The position numbers and the translations under genes were made by a program. A stretch of 64,000 nt of DNA from the NCBI RefSeq assembly GCF_907164555.1, contig NZ_CAJQZC010000007.1, positions 62,001-126,000 on the forward strand, in the 5' to 3' direction. The stretch comes from Paraburkholderia saeva (lineage in GTDB: Bacteria > Pseudomonadota > Gammaproteobacteria > Burkholderiales > Burkholderiaceae). The notes beneath the pieces were generated by a model. That model was not told the origin of the DNA. It searched no databases and saw only the letters and a program-made list of their open reading frames with translations. Numbering within the stretch: the stretch's first letter is position 1; every line of letters begins with the position of its first letter. Positions 60,084-64,000 of this stretch are shown piece after piece.

Positions 60084-60420
60084 ATAGCCGTATGGCTTTT
60101 AGCGGTTTCTCTGCTTCCCCGACATAGCTGGCGGCGAGATAGCTTGCGACTTCCGGCCTGATATTGAGTCGGATGTTCACGAGTCAATCGGGATTTACTT
60201 CCCGAAGCCCCAGTTGAATCGCCCCTAGAGTTCGTTCTCCACGCACTAACGTCGTCCAACAGGCTCGATCTGGATAATAAGGGGTAATTTTGCCTCCTTC
60301 TCATCGCATCTCGGGGATGTCAACCGCATCAGCATGATACGGATGCTCGTCGGGCCTCTGCTGCCCTCGCATCGTCGACAAACAAGTTCAAAAACAAACT
60401 TAGCTCGAGGACTGTCAATC
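60084..60420. other. Spacer after tRNA-Arg
   Basis: 337 bp, clearly lower in G and C than the core genes. I see no gene, no integrase remnant and no copy of the tRNA 3' end. Short frames here lack ribosome sites. Confidence 0.5.
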
Positions 60421-60846
60421 GTGAACTTCCTCGTGAAAAAACTGGCTAGCATTGCGGCCGTATTTTTGAGTTGCTCAGCAAGCGCTTATGCTGATCCTGC
60501 AGTCGTTGGTTATTGGCAGATGGACTCCTACTATCAGCCAGCTGGCGGTCATTTCAGCACGCAGATGATTTGCCTGAACGCCGACAATACCTGGTATTCA
60601 ACGACCCAAGGGCCCTGGAACGGTAACTGGTTCCAAAACGGCAGTGGAGTTCAGATTTATGGCAGCCTCTCGGCAGGCGTTTCGGGCCAGATTGCGACAT
60701 TCGGCACCGTCCAGTTTATGCAATCGACCACCATGAATGGCGAGTATGTAGAGTGGAGCGTTCCCGGTATGCCGCCCCTTCAGTGGGACCGACACTACAC
60801 GATCACCATGACGTATCAGGGCTCAGCTTGTCCAGGTCCCGCCTGA
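60421..60846 (+). CDS. Small secreted protein of unknown function
   Basis: 141 residues from GTG 60421 (CGAGGA about 11 bases upstream). A Sec signal peptide KKLASIAAVFLSCSASAYA ends near residue 24. The mature part is rich in Gly, Tyr, Trp, Gln and Ser, with strand-like repeats (VVGYWQMDSYYQPAGG, GPWNGNWFQNGSG), suggesting a beta-sheet protein resembling a lipocalin-like or META-type fold; this is only an impression. Two cysteines (MICLN and SACPG) could pair. Codon use is more AT-tolerant than in the core genes. Confidence 0.65.
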   Translation: MNFLVKKLASIAAVFLSCSASAYADPAVVGYWQMDSYYQPAGGHFSTQMICLNADNTWYSTTQGPWNGNWFQNGSGVQIYGSLSAGVSGQIATFGTVQFMQSTTMNGEYVEWSVPGMPPLQWDRHYTITMTYQGSACPGPA

Positions 60847-60994
60847 CGCTGTCAGTCGCGAGACGTGCAGCGCTGCGCCGCACGTCCCGCGTCATTGGCA
60901 TTGCCCCATCGTTACGATTGAAATAGCCTCAAACCGCATGTGCGCCTCCAAAATGAGAGGGGCGCATTGTTACGTTTCAAGATTCAAACTTTCC

Positions 60995-61753
60995 TCATTT
61001 CTTTCCCCCGCGTTCGCACATAAGGAAGATGCTCGAGCACAGATCCGGATATTGCTGTCCAACCTTGTAACATCCCTCAAGATACTCTTTGGAGATGATG
61101 TCTGTTTGCAGCAGTCGATCCCACTGGAAGTTCGCTAGTGCTTTAAAGAAGATCCCCGACCGGTGAACCACCTTCAGCCCAGCGGCAGCGGCGTCGCGTT
61201 CAAGGGCGTCCAGTGTGTAGGTGCGTCTATGACCATGCTCTGCCTCAGCGGGTGTTACGGCGGAATTGTGCGAAATCAATCCCATCTTTACCGCAATCTG
61301 CCTTGATGGCGCGTTGGCATTTGGGCACACCAGAAAAAACCGGCCGTTCTCGGCCAACCAGTCATCATTGATACGCTTTAACACCCGTACCGGATCATCC
61401 AGATGTTCCAGCACGTGGGTTAGCACGATGTTGTCGTAGCGGCGAGGCAGGACCGCTTCCTCAAACGTCGCATTGACGAACTGAACGCGTTTGCCCAGTT
61501 TTTGCTGCGCGTCGCGTATTGCCTCATCGGAGGCATCCACACAAGTGATGTCGTGAAAGTGGTCGAGAAAACGCTGGGTAAACTGGCCTTGATAACTTCC
61601 AAGTTCCAGAAGGTTCCCCTGACGGAAGAACGGCTCAAATGAGCGGATCATGTATGGGTGCATCACGTCAAAGTCGAAGCTATAGGCATACTTCTCCTTT
61701 GCGACGTTGTCCCCGTCTTTCAACTCCTGGTTATAGTCTCTTGGTTCTGACAT
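60995..61753 (-). CDS. SAM-dependent class I methyltransferase
   Basis: 252 residues from minus ATG 61753 (AAGGGA upstream). Methyltransf type: motif I LLELGSYQGQFTQRFLDHF, acidic end of strand 2 in ITCVDASDEAI, and motif IV-like NIVLTHVLEHLDDPVRVL. Such proteins are common in O-antigen and capsule loci, where they methylate sugars or act on small precursors. It is the last gene of a four-gene minus-strand run, 18 bp after the glycosidase-like pair. Acceptor unknown. Confidence 0.85.
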   Translation of the reverse strand: MSEPRDYNQELKDGDNVAKEKYAYSFDFDVMHPYMIRSFEPFFRQGNLLELGSYQGQFTQRFLDHFHDITCVDASDEAIRDAQQKLGKRVQFVNATFEEAVLPRRYDNIVLTHVLEHLDDPVRVLKRINDDWLAENGRFFLVCPNANAPSRQIAVKMGLISHNSAVTPAEAEHGHRRTYTLDALERDAAAAGLKVVHRSGIFFKALANFQWDRLLQTDIISKEYLEGCYKVGQQYPDLCSSIFLMCERGGKK

Positions 61754-61771
61754 GATCAATTCCCTTCTTGC

Positions 61772-62725
61772 TTAAGATTCCAGTACGGCCAAACCAAACC
61801 CATGGCGGCCGAACTCATTGCCGTTGTACAGCATGTAAACCTTATCGTCGCAGTCGAACACATGCGGGTAACACTGCATTTGCGAGTCCCACCCTTCGGC
61901 GGAGACATCGATGCCCGCCAGGCTGTCGTCGCGCACCCAATTTTCCAGGTCGGTGGACCAGGCATAGCCGATGCGATAGGCGCGGTTGCTGTCTTGCCGA
62001 AAACCGTAAGCCTGCCGGTAGCAAAAATACATGTGATAAACGCCATTCAGACAGATTACTGTCGGCAAGGCTTGGCACTCGTCGGCATTCAACCGGTCGC
62101 TGACGATCTGCCGCCCGTCGCGTCGCCAGTTGACCCCGTCCTGCGATGTGGCATGGGCGATCTTGTACACGCGATCTGGCGGCTCGGACGCGGTGAACTT
62201 TTCCCACTTCGTGCCGAAGATGTACCACATGTGATAGTCGTCGCCGTATCTGGCGACGAATGCATCGCCGACCAGAAATGGCTCTTTCAGCGAGGCAGTC
62301 AGCAGTGGCCCGCTACCGTGCCGTGTGAAAGTTTCTCCTTCGTCGTGACTTACCGCGAGGCCGATAGACGCATCCACCGAAACCGAAACCTTGCGATTCC
62401 AGCCCGTCGTATACGCCACAATCTGCTTGCCATCTCGCAGCACATTGAACGGAAAAATGCCGTGCTCGTCGAAACAGCCCAGTCCGCCTAGCGCGATCAC
62501 CGGCTGGGACGACACGCCCAGAAGTCTGCTCATGTCATGCGAATAATCGGCATACGCCACATGACTGAGATATTTGCCCACGTTGTCCCGTTCTCGGGTT
62601 GAAAAGTAGACCCGCACCCGGTCGGCCAGAACTAGCGTCTGCGGTGACTGGGCGAACTCCACACAACGGTTGGGAAGCTCGTGCTCGGTTGGGTTGAATA
62701 TCTTGCCTAGCTTCCTCCACTTCAT
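61772..62725 (-). CDS. Five-bladed beta-propeller glycosidase-like protein, copy B
   Basis: 317 residues from minus ATG 62725, overlapping the stop of the next gene upstream by ATGA. The pattern MKWRKLGKIFNP at the start, GVNWRRDGRQIV, HMYFCYRQAYGFR and GWDSQMQCYPHVF are shared with the upstream gene, so the two are a tandem duplication. The fold looks like the GH43/GH130/GH68 propeller superfamily. Catalytic acids are not certain. No signal peptide, so it acts in the cytoplasm, perhaps on a nucleotide sugar or a lipid-linked precursor in surface-glycan synthesis. Confidence 0.7.
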   Translation of the reverse strand: MKWRKLGKIFNPTEHELPNRCVEFAQSPQTLVLADRVRVYFSTRERDNVGKYLSHVAYADYSHDMSRLLGVSSQPVIALGGLGCFDEHGIFPFNVLRDGKQIVAYTTGWNRKVSVSVDASIGLAVSHDEGETFTRHGSGPLLTASLKEPFLVGDAFVARYGDDYHMWYIFGTKWEKFTASEPPDRVYKIAHATSQDGVNWRRDGRQIVSDRLNADECQALPTVICLNGVYHMYFCYRQAYGFRQDSNRAYRIGYAWSTDLENWVRDDSLAGIDVSAEGWDSQMQCYPHVFDCDDKVYMLYNGNEFGRHGFGLAVLES

Positions 62726-63696
62726 GCCTGCCCCCACTCTTCCGAAGATTGCAGCAACGCCAGCCCGAACCCGGCGCGCCCCATGCCGTTGCCTTGGTAA
62801 AGCATGTACGTCGAATTATCCAGTTCAAAGATATGCGGATAGTTGACCATTTCCGAATCCCATCCTGTTTCAGACAGTCCGATATTCAGCAGATCGTCAT
62901 TGCGTTGCCAATTGGTCATGTCCGTCGATGAAGCGTAGCCGATGCGGTAGCCGCCCTCACTACTCTTGTAGTTGCGGATGTCACGGTAAGAAAAGAACAT
63001 GTGGTATCGACCATTACGGTAGGACACATCCGGGCAGGCCTGGCACTCGTGCTCGCCCAGTTTGTCCGCAATCAGGTCGCGGCCGTGTCTGACCCAGTCG
63101 ATTCCGTTGTCTGAAGTAGCCATGCGAATTTTATATACCGGCTCCGGCTTGCCGTCGGTCATTCGCCATTCCTTGCCGGCCACATACCAGAGCTGCCAAT
63201 GTCCTTCGAACTTGCGGATGCGCGGGCTGCCAAGCAGGAAGGGCTCGTCCGGACTGTAGGACAGCACCGGTCCATCTCCCAGCCGGTTAAAGGTCTCGCC
63301 ACCGTCATGGCTGATTGCCACGCCGATAGCAGCGTTGAATGGCACCGATTCGCAGCGAGTCCACCCGGCGTAATACGCGCGAACTTCGGCACCGTCGCGG
63401 ATCACGGACGCTGGATACGTGCCAAACTCATCAAAAGTGCCGTATTTTCCCAAGTCCAACACTGGGTTCTCGCACACCCGCCGGATGTTGAGCAAGTTGT
63501 CGCGATCGACATCTATGAAGGAGATATAGCTGAGGTATTGTCCGTCCGGCGCCGGGGCCGGACGCGAGCAGAAAAACACTCGCACGAAACTATCTTCGAT
63601 AAGTACAGACGGTGATTGTGCGAATTCATGCATCCAGCTTGCAGTCTTCAAATCCTTGGGATCGAATACTTTGCCAAGCTTCTTCCATCTAAACAT
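62722..63696 (-). CDS. Five-bladed beta-propeller glycosidase-like protein, copy A
   Basis: 324 residues, minus ATG at 63696. Starts MFRWKKLGKVFDPKDLKT, then GIDWVRHGRDLIADKLGEHECQ and FFSYRDIRNYKSSEGG, with GWDSEMVNYPHIFELDNSTYML and NGMGRAGFGLALL at the end. The same elements appear in copy B, at clearly less than full identity, so the duplication is not recent or the copies have split roles. No signal peptide. Starts 12 bp after the phosphoesterase gene ends, in the same operon. Confidence 0.7.
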   Translation of the reverse strand: MFRWKKLGKVFDPKDLKTASWMHEFAQSPSVLIEDSFVRVFFCSRPAPAPDGQYLSYISFIDVDRDNLLNIRRVCENPVLDLGKYGTFDEFGTYPASVIRDGAEVRAYYAGWTRCESVPFNAAIGVAISHDGGETFNRLGDGPVLSYSPDEPFLLGSPRIRKFEGHWQLWYVAGKEWRMTDGKPEPVYKIRMATSDNGIDWVRHGRDLIADKLGEHECQACPDVSYRNGRYHMFFSYRDIRNYKSSEGGYRIGYASSTDMTNWQRNDDLLNIGLSETGWDSEMVNYPHIFELDNSTYMLYQGNGMGRAGFGLALLQSSEEWGQA

Positions 63697-63708
63697 AAGA
63701 GTCTTGTC

Positions 63709-64000
63709 CTAGTCGTCGGCCAACCGTCGCAGGTTACGCGCGCCTGTCTTCAGGCTGCCATAGTAGTAGTCGTTGAAACCGGCTGCGTCCATCAAGTCAA
63801 AGACCTTCTGCATGTCATATTCAACGCGATGCAGGGTGAAATCCCCTGTCTCGTAGACGGCGAATGCAGCTCGTGGATCGCCGTCCCTGGGCTGACCTAC
63901 CGAACCGGGATTGCAGTAAATTTTCTCGCCGAACCGCTGAACGGTTTGAATGTGGGTATGTCCGGAGACGAATACGCTGCCTTGCACACGGTCGAAATAC
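63709..64000 (-). CDS. YfcE/MJ0936-type metallophosphoesterase, C-terminal part
   Basis: The frame enters from the right edge of the window, so only the last 96 residues or so are present. The metal-binding GHTH motif, YCNPGSVGQPRDGD and the following FAVYE strand are those of small calcineurin-like phosphodiesterases. The YYYGSLKTGAR tail is atypical of YfcE and suggests a specialised member. First gene in view of the minus-strand run with the propeller proteins and the methyltransferase. Confidence 0.82.
   Translation of the reverse strand, partial: YFDRVQGSVFVSGHTHIQTVQRFGEKIYCNPGSVGQPRDGDPRAAFAVYETGDFTLHRVEYDMQKVFDLMDAAGFNDYYYGSLKTGARNLRRLADD

Noticed and set aside
1..64000. CRISPR arrays, insertion sequences, prophage genes or rRNA
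   Set aside because: No regularly spaced repeats, transposase or integrase motifs, phage genes or rRNA were seen; the only short tandem repeat is (CCTG)7.

Overview
The window is high-GC DNA from a member of the Burkholderiaceae, most like Paraburkholderia or Caballeronia, on its primary chromosome. The evidence is the order mnmG-rsmG-parA-parB next to atpIBEFHAGDC, two perfect ParB-binding parS sites beside parAB, and the style of the housekeeping proteins. This gene block normally lies close to the chromosome 1 origin in the group, although dnaA and oriC are not in the window.

Layout. 1-4320: branched-chain amino acid type ABC transporter (end of the binding protein, livH, a fused livM-livG, livF). 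4352-8963: a terminator hairpin built around a parS site, then mnmG (with a second parS inside), rsmG, parA, parB. 8976-10124: anion permease. 10298-18128: ATP synthase operon with a good sigma-70 type promoter and a strong terminator. 18323-27658: acyl-CoA ligase, a periplasmic cyclohexadienyl dehydratase (pheC-like), hemE, priA, a YeiH-type exporter and two small proteins. 27840-33122: putA behind an inverted repeat of the PutA-operator word GTTGCA, then an orphan amino-acid binding protein. 33478-45587: an unusual ten-gene biosynthetic operon. 45657-55145 (minus strand): a ThDP enzyme, sdaA, an alginate-lyase-like gene and gcvTHP under a tandem glycine riboswitch. 55266-59712: Gfo/Idh oxidoreductase, rep helicase, dihaem cytochrome c. 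From tRNA-Arg(CCG) at 60008 to the end the DNA looks accessory: a small secreted protein, a methyltransferase, two paralogous beta-propeller glycosidase-like proteins and a cut phosphoesterase.

The standout is 33478-45587. One 996-residue protein joins an acyl carrier protein, a class III PLP aminotransferase and a domain that reads like cyanobacterial acyl-ACP reductase (AAR). The next gene is a fatty acyl-AMP ligase. Together they would load a fatty acid on the carrier, reduce it to the aldehyde and transaminate it to a fatty amine. Downstream genes match the logic of azoxy (N-N bond) antibiotics such as valanimycin: an acyl-CoA-dehydrogenase-fold protein lacking the usual catalytic end motif (amine N-hydroxylase type), an MprF/VlmA-type aminoacyl-tRNA-dependent transferase, a small His-rich membrane protein, a FAD amine oxidase, a P450, and a membrane carboxyl-methyltransferase type protein. 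I infer a pathway to an alkyl hydrazine, azo or azoxy amino-acid lipid. The first half (fatty amine) is well supported; the N-N half is a hypothesis.

Function assignments come from reading motifs and from memory of families; no database search was run.
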